Assembly (NCBI GenBank): GCA_900552295.1
Contig: URZB01000004.1
Location: 1 to 19,938 of the forward strand
DNA from: an uncultured Collinsella sp.
GTDB lineage: Bacteria; Actinomycetota; Coriobacteriia; Coriobacteriales; Coriobacteriaceae
Direction: 5' to 3'
DNA length: 19,938 nucleotides
In this document: positions 13,346 through 19,938 of the stretch, one piece after another
Numbering within the stretch: the stretch's first letter is position 1
Layout of the letters: each line of letters starts with the position of its first letter
Made by a program: the position numbers and the translations under genes
The notes under the pieces: model-generated
The model's input: only the letters and a program-made list of their open reading frames with translations
What the model was told of the DNA's origin: nothing
The model's database searches: none

Positions 13346-15484
13346 CTATTTGTCGTCGTCGGTGTCGGCACCGGCATTGACGGCACAGTCATCGCCGGCA
13401 TCATCGGATGCGGCTTCGGCATCCTCCTGCATGGCCGCCTGCGCAAATGCCGCGGCATCAGCCGCCAGCTCTTCCTCGCTCATGCGAGGCGCGCGCTTCT
13501 TGGTCGGCATGCCGGCCGCCTTGGCATTGCGCTCCTCCTTGGCCGCCAGGATATCGCCCTCGCGCTCAAGGTAGGCATCCCACTCGTTGTCGAGCAGGGC
13601 ATTCACGGCATCGCCTTCGACGGTCTCGCGCTCAAGCAGCACCTTGGCCATCAGATCGAGCTGATCGCGGCGGGCATCCAGAATCTCGACCGCGCGACGA
13701 TGGGCCTCACGCATAATGCGCTGGACCTCGACGTCGATGCGGCGAGCCGTCTCCTCGGAATAATCCTGGTGATCGGCGTAATCACGACCAAGGAACACCT
13801 GATGTTGTGCCTCGCCAAACACTTGCGTGCCCAGCTCCTCGCTCATGCCCAGACGCGTAACCATCTCGCGCGCCATCTTGGTCGCGCGTTCCAGGTCGTT
13901 GCTCGCGCCCGACGTGATGTCATCGCACATGAGCTCTTCGGCAACGCGGCCGCCCAAGAACACGGCAAGCTCGTCGAGCATCTCGTTCTTGGTCTTGAGG
14001 AAGTGATCCTCCTGCGGAAGCTGCAGCGTGTAGCCCAGAGCCTGGCCGCGGCTGACAATCGAAATCTTGTGGACGGGATCGGAGTGCTCCAAGATGTGGC
14101 CCACCAGGGCATGGCCGCTCTCATGATAGGCAATCGTGGTGCGCTCGGCTTCGGTCATCACACGGCCCTTGCGTTGCGGTCCGGCAATCACGCGCTCCAT
14201 CGAGTCCTCGACCTCGTTCATCGAGATCACGGAACGATGACGGCGAGCGGCCAGCAGCGCAGACTCGTTGAGCAGGTTCGCCAAATCGGCACCGGTAAAG
14301 CCAACGGTCATCTGGGCGAGCTTCTCAAACTTAACGTCCTCGTCCATCGGCTTGTTCTCGGCATGCACGCGCAAGATCTGCTCGCGGCCCTTTACGTCCG
14401 GACGGTCGACCGTGACCTGGCGGTCAAAACGACCGGGGCGTAGCAATGCCGGGTCCAGAATATCGGGACGGTTGGTTGCGGCGATCAGGATGACCGACTC
14501 GCTTTCCTCAAAACCGTCCATCTCGACCAGCAGCTGGTTGAGCGTCTGCTCGCGCTCGTCGTGGCCGCCGCCCAGACCGGCTCCGCGCTGACGTCCCACG
14601 GCATCGATCTCGTCGATAAAGATAATCGAGGGAGCCTGGGACTTGGCCTCCTTAAAGAGGTCGCGCACGCGGCTGGCGCCGACGCCCACGAACATCTCGA
14701 CAAAGTCGGAACCCGAGATGCTAAAGAACGGCACGCCCGCCTCGCCGGCAACGGCCTTGGCCAGCAGCGTCTTACCGGCACCCGGAGGGCCCACCAACAA
14801 AACGCCGCGCGGAATCTTGGCACCCAGTTTGCGATAGCGGTCCGGATCGCTCAGGAAGTCGCGAATCTCCTCGAGCTCCTCGACGGCCTCGTCCACGCCG
14901 GCAACGTCCTCGAACTTGACCTTGGGACGTGTGGCCTCGTTGGTCTTGGCATTGGTCTTGCCAAACTGCATGTTCCTGTTATTGGCGCCCATCATCTGGC
15001 GCATAAAGTAGAACATGATGGCGATCAGGGCAATCGTCGGCAGCACGCTCATCGCCAGGTCGCCCCAAAAATCGGGGTCATTGGTGTTGACGATATACTT
15101 GGTGTCGGGGTGCTCCGCCATGAGCTCGGCAAGCGAATCGGAGCCGACATAGGTCGAGGAGAAGCTCTTGAGCTCACTCGTGTCGCCCTTGTCCTTTTTC
15201 GTCTTCCAGTAATGACCCGCCACGCTTCCGTCTTGAACCGTATAGGTCAAATCTTCGACGCGATCCTGCTTAATGGCGCTGACCATCTCGCTCGTCGCGA
15301 GCTTAACGGTATTGCTGGAGCTGGCAAAGCCGGAGCCCATATTAAAGAAGGCATAGCCCAGAAGTGCGCAAGCCAAAAGAAAATACAGCCAGCCCGTACG
15401 CGTGGGCTTCTTGCCTCCGGGCATCCCCGGAATCTTTGGGTCCCGGGGAGCCTGGGAATTGTTGTCGTTACGGTCGTCGGGCAT
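13346..15484 (-). CDS. ftsH: ATP-dependent zinc metalloprotease FtsH
   Basis: A 712-residue membrane-anchored AAA+ protease that extracts and degrades damaged or regulatory membrane and soluble proteins as a hexamer. Layout: cytosolic N-tail 1-30; transmembrane helix about 32-49; extracytoplasmic domain about 50-140; second helix about 142-162; AAA domain with Walker A GPPGAGKT (232-239), pore loop MFVGVG (264-269), Walker B IIFIDEID (287-294) and second region of homology [20 protein letters not shown]; zinc site HESGH (454-458) with third ligand Asp530 in SNDLERAT. The acidic, Ala-rich C-terminal tail (about 670-712) is longer than in E. coli FtsH. Start ATG lies one base after the hpt stop, with GGAGG 12 bases upstream inside hpt, pointing to coupled translation. 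Confidence 0.97.
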   Translation of the reverse strand: MPDDRNDNNSQAPRDPKIPGMPGGKKPTRTGWLYFLLACALLGYAFFNMGSGFASSSNTVKLATSEMVSAIKQDRVEDLTYTVQDGSVAGHYWKTKKDKGDTSELKSFSSTYVGSDSLAELMAEHPDTKYIVNTNDPDFWGDLAMSVLPTIALIAIMFYFMRQMMGANNRNMQFGKTNAKTNEATRPKVKFEDVAGVDEAVEELEEIRDFLSDPDRYRKLGAKIPRGVLLVGPPGAGKTLLAKAVAGEAGVPFFSISGSDFVEMFVGVGASRVRDLFKEAKSQAPSIIFIDEIDAVGRQRGAGLGGGHDEREQTLNQLLVEMDGFEESESVILIAATNRPDILDPALLRPGRFDRQVTVDRPDVKGREQILRVHAENKPMDEDVKFEKLAQMTVGFTGADLANLLNESALLAARRHRSVISMNEVEDSMERVIAGPQRKGRVMTEAERTTIAYHESGHALVGHILEHSDPVHKISIVSRGQALGYTLQLPQEDHFLKTKNEMLDELAVFLGGRVAEELMCDDITSGASNDLERATKMAREMVTRLGMSEELGTQVFGEAQHQVFLGRDYADHQDYSEETARRIDVEVQRIMREAHRRAVEILDARRDQLDLMAKVLLERETVEGDAVNALLDNEWDAYLEREGDILAAKEERNAKAAGMPTKKRAPRMSEEELAADAAAFAQAAMQEDAEAASDDAGDDCAVNAGADTDDDK

Positions 15485-15485
15485 C

Positions 15486-16034
15486 TTACGAATAAACCTC
15501 CGGTTTCAAAATGCCCAGATACGGAAGGTTGCGATAGCGCTCGGCATAGTCGAGGCCGTAGCCCACCACAAAGGCATCGGGGCAATGGGTTCCAACATAC
15601 TTGGGCGTGATGGCCGAGGCCCGGTTCTCAACGTCCTTCCACAGGAAGGCAGCGACCTCCAGCGAAGCGGGCTTGCGACTCTCGAGGTTCTTCATCAGGT
15701 ACTTGAGGGTCAGGCCCGAGTCCAGAATGTCCTCGACGATCAGCACGTCGCGACCACGGATGTCGATATCCAGGTCCTTAATGATACGCACGATGCCCGA
15801 AGACTTCACACCGTCGCCATAGCTCGAAACAGCCATGAAATCAATGTTGGTCGGCAGCTCGATCTTGCGCATCAGGTCGCCCATAAAGACAACAGCGCCG
15901 CGCAGAACCGCGATCAGCACCAGATCCTTACCCGCGTAGTCGCGCGTAATCTCCTCGCCCAGGCGAGAAACGATACCGTCGATATCCTCCTGCGTAAACA
16001 GAACCTTCTCGATATCCGGATGTTGAGAAGCCAT
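15486..16034 (-). CDS. hpt: Hypoxanthine(-guanine) phosphoribosyltransferase
   Basis: A 182-residue cytoplasmic purine-salvage enzyme converting hypoxanthine or guanine and PRPP to IMP or GMP. Seen: the flexible-loop region with SSYGDG (70-75); PRPP-binding motif VLIVEDILDSGLT (97-109) with Glu101-Asp102 and catalytic-base Asp105; purine-side Lys133 in LWKDVENR; and the C-terminal FVVGYGLDYAERYR block. Length is normal for bacterial Hpt. The ATG follows AAAGGG. It stands in the conserved tilS-hpt-ftsH order; its stop and the ftsH start are one base apart, while 148 bases and a possible own promoter separate it from tilS. Confidence 0.95.
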   Translation of the reverse strand: MASQHPDIEKVLFTQEDIDGIVSRLGEEITRDYAGKDLVLIAVLRGAVVFMGDLMRKIELPTNIDFMAVSSYGDGVKSSGIVRIIKDLDIDIRGRDVLIVEDILDSGLTLKYLMKNLESRKPASLEVAAFLWKDVENRASAITPKYVGTHCPDAFVVGYGLDYAERYRNLPYLGILKPEVYS

Positions 16035-16091
16035 GACAACCCTTTCTTGTGCTTAATCGCCCACACACCGCCGTATGGACGCGAACTACAC

Positions 16092-16121
16092 ATTCTAGCA
16101 GCGCACGGGGTATATTTTCCA
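16092..16121 (-). promoter_or_regulatory. Candidate internal promoter before hpt
   Basis: On the minus strand TGGAAA (16116-16121) and TAGAAT (16092-16097) are 18 bases apart in the tilS-hpt spacer. The -10 matches 5 of 6 consensus bases, the -35 only 4 of 6. It would let hpt-ftsH be expressed without tilS. Confidence 0.4.
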
Positions 16122-16122
16122 G

Positions 16123-16143
16123 CCCGCGCACCATCAGCGCGGG
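16123..16143. repeat. Hairpin in the tilS-hpt spacer
   Basis: The arms 16123-16129 and 16137-16143 pair perfectly over 7 GC bases with a 7-base loop, 39 bases past the tilS stop. No T-run follows on the minus strand; it may slow or partly stop transcription from tilS just before the candidate hpt promoter. Confidence 0.4.
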
Positions 16144-16182
16144 AATACCGTCAACGCCGCACAGAAAAGCTGGTGCGAGGGG

Positions 16183-17721
16183 CTAATCCGCGTCAACCAC
16201 GCGAAGCAGATAGGCCACACGCGTCGCCGCCGTGCATTTAAAACGCTCGTCCGCGCGAACTCCGGCGACCCACACCACGGCGCCTCCCGGCGCCGTCCTC
16301 ACCACGGGCACGCCGGCGCGCTCGGAAACGGGAATACGAGCCTCGCCTAGTAAGTCGGATACTTTCTTGCTTCGGCCACTCATCCCTAACGGGCACATCA
16401 CGTCTCCCGGTGCGGGACCGTCCACCCACAGGCGCGCCAATCGCGCCTCGGCAGGGATCTCGCCACGTGAGCCCGCCAGGATCCGCTCACTATCGCTGTC
16501 GGCAAAACCCAGGGCAGCCGCGTCTACCAAAGCCGTCACTTCCCCGGCAGCCGCAAGCTCACGGGCGCGGCGCACGATATCGCATCCCGGCTCAACGGCC
16601 ATCGGCTCTGCGACCAGCATGCGTCCCCCGCCCAACGGCAAACGACCGGGTATGGTAGCCCAGTCCGCGACCAGACCCTCGCGAGCCTCCGGTGCCTTAA
16701 ACGCCAGCATGCCAAACTCGACGCGCGCGTCAATTCCCGCCGGAAGCGTGACCGAACCCGTGCCCTCGGCAACGCAGGAAAGGACTCGCTCCACATGTCG
16801 CATCTCTGGACGAGCGTCCGGATCGATGCGTTTGATCGCCAGTCGCACGATGCGCCGCGCGATTACCACCTCGGCCGCAGCAAGGCGTCTGGCATCGAGC
16901 ACTAGCGCACCCGCCGCCTCCTTGCGCAGGCAGCTTCGAAACGCCTGTGCCGACAGCTGGGACAGAAACGCATCTTCGTCACCAAGGATCTCGCAGGCGG
17001 CGCCAATCGTCTTGCACACGCTCGCATTACGCTGTGCCACCACTGGCATTACCCGATGGCGCACGTAGTTTCGCAGATACGAGATATCCTCATTGCTCTC
17101 GTCCTCACGCCACGGCTGACCATGTACCTGTAGATAGCCCACGAGCTCGCCATGAGTTAGGTCGAGCAAGGGGCGCACCACGATATTCCTCCGGCGAGGA
17201 ATGCTCGATAGGCCAGCGGGCCCTGAACCCTTAATCGCGTTCATCAAAAACGTTTCCGCGCGATCCGAAGACGTGTGCGCGGTGCAGATACGAGCCGCCG
17301 TTCGCGGTGCCCCCGTCTGGGCGCAGAGCTCGCGAACATACCTCCGCGCCGCGGCATAGCGCACCTCGCGGGCCGCGGCCTCAATATTGCCCGACTCCCC
17401 ATCAAAATAAGCGTGCTCCACGCACAGCGGTAAACCATATTTCGCGCAGAGCTCACGCACAAAGGCCTCGTCGCCATCGGACGCCTTGCCGCGCAGATGA
17501 TGGTTTACATGCAGCACATGCAGGCGCTCGCGAGCAATGGGGGCAACACCGCGTCCGTCTTGGATATCCAGCTTTGATGTGCACGCCATAAGAAGCAGTG
17601 CCGTCGAGTCCGCGCCGCCTGATACCATGAGCACGACAGGAGCAGCCTGCTGCCTCGTCCGGGTCTCATCGACTGCCCCAGGCACGGCATGGTGTCCATA
17701 ATGCTGAGATACCGTAGGCAT
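16183..17721 (-). CDS. tilS: tRNA(Ile)-lysidine synthase
   Basis: A 512-residue enzyme that joins lysine to cytidine-34 of tRNA-Ile2 (CAU), changing its decoding from AUG to AUA; essential in most bacteria. Seen: N-terminal PP-loop SGGADSTALL (34-43); the TilS-typical LHVNHHLRG; the TAHTSSDRAETFLMNAIKGSGPAGLSSI core (normally AHHxDDQAET; here His-Thr-Ser-Ser-Asp); RPLLDLT; and WREDESNED then YLRNYVRHRVMP. A C-terminal TilS domain ends with the conserved FKC and basic residues. The AHTSSDRAET substitution is unusual, although the rest of the N-terminal domain is intact. Start ATG follows GGAGGAAG. Divergent from the metallo-beta-lactamase gene with only 48 bases between start codons; first gene of the tilS-hpt-ftsH group. 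Confidence 0.93.
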   Translation of the reverse strand: MPTVSQHYGHHAVPGAVDETRTRQQAAPVVLMVSGGADSTALLLMACTSKLDIQDGRGVAPIARERLHVLHVNHHLRGKASDGDEAFVRELCAKYGLPLCVEHAYFDGESGNIEAAAREVRYAAARRYVRELCAQTGAPRTAARICTAHTSSDRAETFLMNAIKGSGPAGLSSIPRRRNIVVRPLLDLTHGELVGYLQVHGQPWREDESNEDISYLRNYVRHRVMPVVAQRNASVCKTIGAACEILGDEDAFLSQLSAQAFRSCLRKEAAGALVLDARRLAAAEVVIARRIVRLAIKRIDPDARPEMRHVERVLSCVAEGTGSVTLPAGIDARVEFGMLAFKAPEAREGLVADWATIPGRLPLGGGRMLVAEPMAVEPGCDIVRRARELAAAGEVTALVDAAALGFADSDSERILAGSRGEIPAEARLARLWVDGPAPGDVMCPLGMSGRSKKVSDLLGEARIPVSERAGVPVVRTAPGGAVVWVAGVRADERFKCTAATRVAYLLRVVDAD

Positions 17722-17769
17722 TTGCTTCCTCCCCTATTCGTCCGCACCCATTGTATCCTTTGGAATCTT

Positions 17770-18579
17770 ATGTCTCGTCTGCACCTTCATATCCTCGGCA
17801 GTGGCTCTAAAGGCAACTGCGCACTCATCGAGGGCCCGCAGGGGCTCATTATGGTCGATGACGGACTGTCTCGCCGCGAGACATTAAAGCGCATGGCAGA
17901 ACTGGGACTCTCGACAGACAACGTCTCGGCTCTTCTCATTACTCATGAGCATAGCGATCACATCAAGGGCCTCAATGTCTGGTGCAAGCACTGGCACGGC
18001 CCCCTCTTTGCCAGCAGGGGCACTCTTTCGAACAAAGAAAATCTTTCGCATCTGCCTGTCGAGGAATTCGATCCCGGCGACACCCTGTCCATTGCCGGCA
18101 TCCACGTGCAAACCTACTCAACATCACACGATGTCATCAATCCGGTCGGCTATCGATTCAATGCTCTCGATGATTCCATTGGGTTTGCCACCGACACCGG
18201 AGAGCTATCGAGCCAAGCCATGAAAACCCTCAAAGATTGTCGAGTCCTCGCACTCGAAAGCAACCACGATGTGACCATGCTGCGCGAGGGAGAATATCCC
18301 CGCTTTCTTCAGGAGCGCATCCTGTCTGCAAGGGGACACCTCTCCAACAGCCAAGCCGCCGAAGCCGCGCGCGAACTTGTTACCGATCGCACCGAACAGC
18401 TCATTGCCATGCATATCAGCCAAGATAACAATCGTCCGAGCCTTACCGTCAAAAGCTATGCCAAAGCTCTGGCCGCACCCCTGGATGACGAGGTCGGCAG
18501 CTCCGCAACCCTTCTCCAAGGATCGCGAAAACTCTCGATACGCCCTGCGAGTCAGTATCAGCCGGCGACCATTCAATAG
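17770..18579 (+). CDS. Metallo-beta-lactamase-fold hydrolase, WalJ/YycJ type
   Basis: A 269-residue cytoplasmic protein of the YycJ (WalJ) family, predicted to be a metal-dependent nuclease or phosphodiesterase. Seen: N-terminal ILGSGSKGNCALIE (8-21), typical of this family; metal motif THEHSDHIKGL (58-68) with His59, His61, Asp63 and His64; His120 (STSHDV); Asp142 in FATDTGE; ALESNHD (161-167); and His190 in ARGHLSN. All expected ligands are present. In Bacillus and relatives the gene sits with walRK; here no two-component genes are adjacent, so only the molecular family can be stated. Start ATG 17770 is preceded by TTTGGA; a longer frame from 17689 overlaps the tilS start and is rejected. 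Ends before a strong bidirectional terminator. Confidence 0.87.
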   Translation: MSRLHLHILGSGSKGNCALIEGPQGLIMVDDGLSRRETLKRMAELGLSTDNVSALLITHEHSDHIKGLNVWCKHWHGPLFASRGTLSNKENLSHLPVEEFDPGDTLSIAGIHVQTYSTSHDVINPVGYRFNALDDSIGFATDTGELSSQAMKTLKDCRVLALESNHDVTMLREGEYPRFLQERILSARGHLSNSQAAEAARELVTDRTEQLIAMHISQDNNRPSLTVKSYAKALAAPLDDEVGSSATLLQGSRKLSIRPASQYQPATIQ

Positions 18580-18587
18580 ACTGTCCT

Positions 18588-18635
18588 AGACAGCAAAAGG
18601 GGCCGAGAATCGCTTCCCAGCCCCTTTTGCTGTCT
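18588..18635. terminator. Bidirectional intrinsic terminator
   Basis: A 15-bp perfect stem (18588-18602 with 18621-18635) has an 18-base loop, with AAAA in the left arm and TTTT in both the right arm and just beyond. It separates the convergent WalJ-type and Hsp20 genes. Confidence 0.85.
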
Positions 18636-18661
18636 TTTAATTGCGCAGAACACCAACGAAG

Positions 18662-19093
18662 TTAGTCAATGGAAATCTTCGTAACGTTCTTCTTCTCGAC
18701 AATCTTAGGAACCGTAACGGTAAGGATGCCGTCAGCGTACTTTGCAGAAAGGCCCTCGCTCGAAGCATCCTTCAGGTACACACCGCGCGTCGCGCTGTAC
18801 GAGCTGAACTCCTTCTGCAGGAAGTTCTTACCCTCGTTCTCCTCGTCTTCCTCGACATTCACGCTAATGGACAGACGGCCCTCGTTAAGCTCGACATCGA
18901 TATCGTCCTTGGCGACGCCGGTCAGATAAGCCTTGACCTCATAGCCATCGCCCTTATCCTCAACGTCAACGGGGAACGCCTTAGAGGCAATCGAGCTGTT
19001 CGCTAGGTCGCTCATATCATCAAAGAGATCAAACAACGAGCTAGCAGAGGGACGAACACCAAAGACCGAACGATAAGGAACCATGCTTGCCAT
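18662..19093 (-). CDS. Small heat-shock protein, Hsp20/alpha-crystallin family
   Basis: A 143-residue cytoplasmic holdase chaperone that binds unfolding proteins without ATP. Seen: a short N-arm with VFGVRPSASSLFDLFDDM (8-25); the alpha-crystallin domain from PVDVEDKGDGYEVKAYLTGV to the conserved DGILTVTVPK, corresponding to the family's GVLTVTVPK block, Gly-to-Ile-shifted; and a C-terminal Ile-x-Ile (KISID), the element that docks between dimers. Start ATG 19091-19093 is preceded by AAAGGAG at about 9 bases; an upstream GTG/ATG extension is not conserved-looking. Single gene with a terminator. The AT-rich upstream region contains no CIRCE (TTAGCACTC-N9-GAGTGCTAA) or HspR-type repeat that I can see, and a leader helix could cover the bases after the ribosome site. 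Confidence 0.92.
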   Translation of the reverse strand: MASMVPYRSVFGVRPSASSLFDLFDDMSDLANSSIASKAFPVDVEDKGDGYEVKAYLTGVAKDDIDVELNEGRLSISVNVEEDEENEGKNFLQKEFSSYSATRGVYLKDASSEGLSAKYADGILTVTVPKIVEKKNVTKISID

Positions 19094-19370
19094 GACTACC
19101 ACTCCTTTAAGGGACTGCCGAGCCATCTTCCAGGTGGCAGGGACTTCGTTTGACGCTCTAATATATGCCCAACGATTACGTATATATACATTTTGCTATA
19201 AAGTTTTTTAAGTCTCTTTCTATAAGCATATCTAAGTCTGGTTGACTAAGGTTTTAACGAGGTTAAGGTTATTTGAACAGAGCCCTGAATACCAAATACG
19301 CGCCTGTCAAAACGAAGCAGGGGGCTTACAATGAGCGCATACTCGTTGTTAATGACAACCTAAGGGCATC

Positions 19371-19841
19371 ATGGACGATCAGACCTCCGACAATTCGTTT
19401 GAGCCGCTGCAGAACGATAGTTCTGCCTACTCACAGCCCATACGCTACCATCGTCCCCATATTTCCCAAGAGCCCATTAACGATGCAGAGCCTGAGTATG
19501 TAACTCGCAATCGATATCAAACCCTAGAAGAATCTCATTCAGCGCGTAGACACATGGGTGTCGCCTCGAGCGATCCGGTGTATCTAAAAGATGCCCCCTT
19601 ATCCAAAAACAGCGCATGCAGCCAGGAGCAGACACAAACACCCACAAAGCAACATCGTAGAGGGCCCCGTCCCAAGCAAACTCTAACGCATTCCGCCCGC
19701 TATCTCGAGACGCCTAAGCAGGGGAAATCGATATTTACATCGTCAAACAGACGGCGCAGACAGCACCGTCTCCAAATTGCGCTCTTGATCATTGCCATCG
19801 TGGCAATCGCGCTGGTCATTCATTTTGTTTTCTTCAAATAG
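19371..19841 (+). CDS. Small tail-anchored membrane protein of unknown function
   Basis: I do not recognise this 156-residue protein. The first 125 residues are polar, rich in Ser, Gln, Pro and Arg, and probably disordered. A basic patch, NRRRRQHR (125-132), directly precedes one hydrophobic helix of about 134-155 that runs to the C-terminal lysine. By the positive-inside rule the long N-terminal part should be cytoplasmic, with the helix as a tail anchor. AAGGGC lies 7 bases before the ATG. The gene is monocistronic, convergent on an unseen minus-strand gene, and ends before a strong terminator. Codon use is less GC-biased than in neighbours such as ftsH. It could be a lineage-specific envelope or division-associated protein; this is guesswork. 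Confidence 0.7.
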   Translation: MDDQTSDNSFEPLQNDSSAYSQPIRYHRPHISQEPINDAEPEYVTRNRYQTLEESHSARRHMGVASSDPVYLKDAPLSKNSACSQEQTQTPTKQHRRGPRPKQTLTHSARYLETPKQGKSIFTSSNRRRRQHRLQIALLIIAIVAIALVIHFVFFK

Positions 19842-19890
19842 AAAAGGCTATTAAGCCATAGAGGCGTTTAGCTCATATCGACCAAACGCA

Positions 19891-19921
19891 AAAAAGGGGG
19901 AGGCCGCGAGGCCTCCCCCTT
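19891..19921. terminator. Bidirectional intrinsic terminator
   Basis: A perfect 12-bp stem (19894-19905 with 19910-19921) is closed by a GCGA tetraloop. The left side has an A-run giving TTTTTT on the minus strand, and the plus side ends in CCCCCTTCT. It ends the tail-anchored protein gene and probably a convergent gene outside the window. Confidence 0.85.
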
Positions 19922-19938
19922 CTAAGTTCAAGCGTACG

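Noticed and set aside
13238..14443. 401-codon plus-strand frame opposite ftsH, and a second at 14561-15610
   Set aside because: Composition typical of antisense to GC-rich coding sequence; ftsH on the minus strand is certain.
19231..19275. TAAGGTT direct repeats with a TTGACT box before the tail-anchored protein gene
   Set aside because: No -10 sequence at suitable spacing from TTGACT, and two short AT-rich repeats are not enough to propose an operator.

Overview
The window looks like chromosomal backbone from a moderately GC-rich Coriobacteriia genome, most likely Collinsella. That is an inference from gene content, codon bias and terminator style; no 16S gene or database match is available. 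Nearly all genes are housekeeping or metabolic. No prophage, integrase, transposase, CRISPR array, rRNA or tRNA gene was seen. The most unusual material is in the intergenic spaces and in one degenerate translation factor.

Layout, left to right. (1) 1-4130: a HAD-family phosphatase (-) divergent from a LarE-type sulfurtransferase (+); LarE converges on a ModD/quinolinate-phosphoribosyltransferase-like gene (-); then a secreted DNA/RNA non-specific nuclease (+). (2) 4085-6508: an EF-G2-like translation-factor paralogue (-) with degenerate GTPase motifs, closed by a terminator. (3) 6471-9217: a polar amino-acid ABC importer operon on the minus strand, in the order lipoprotein, permease, ATPase. 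It has a clear promoter, and each of its two internal spacers carries a copy of a ~100-nt fold-back element. (4) 9226-9363: a 138-bp fold-back element. (5) 9471-10919: an Fe-S 23S rRNA uracil methyltransferase (+), sharing a terminator with a convergent PHP-domain phosphoesterase (-). (6) 11972-17721: a PLP aminotransferase, then the conserved tilS-hpt-ftsH group (all -). (7) 17770-19841: a WalJ/YycJ-type metallo-beta-lactamase protein (+), an Hsp20 chaperone (-), and a small tail-anchored protein of unknown function (+).

How the genes relate. tilS (tRNA-Ile2 lysidine), hpt (purine salvage) and ftsH (membrane protease) form a widely conserved order in Gram-positive bacteria; hpt and ftsH are separated by one base. 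The three ABC genes form one complete importer. LarE and the ModD-like protein both belong to chemistry centred on nicotinate nucleotides, but whether they cooperate is speculation.

Points worth following: the duplicated ABC-operon element, whose core is conserved while its closing stems differ in sequence but still pair; the EF-G-like protein with eroded G3/G4/G5 motifs but an intact domain-IV tip; three further unrelated long inverted repeats that resemble REP or MITE elements; and the three-cysteine LarE. Many long open frames on the opposite strand of these GC-rich genes are shadows and were left out.
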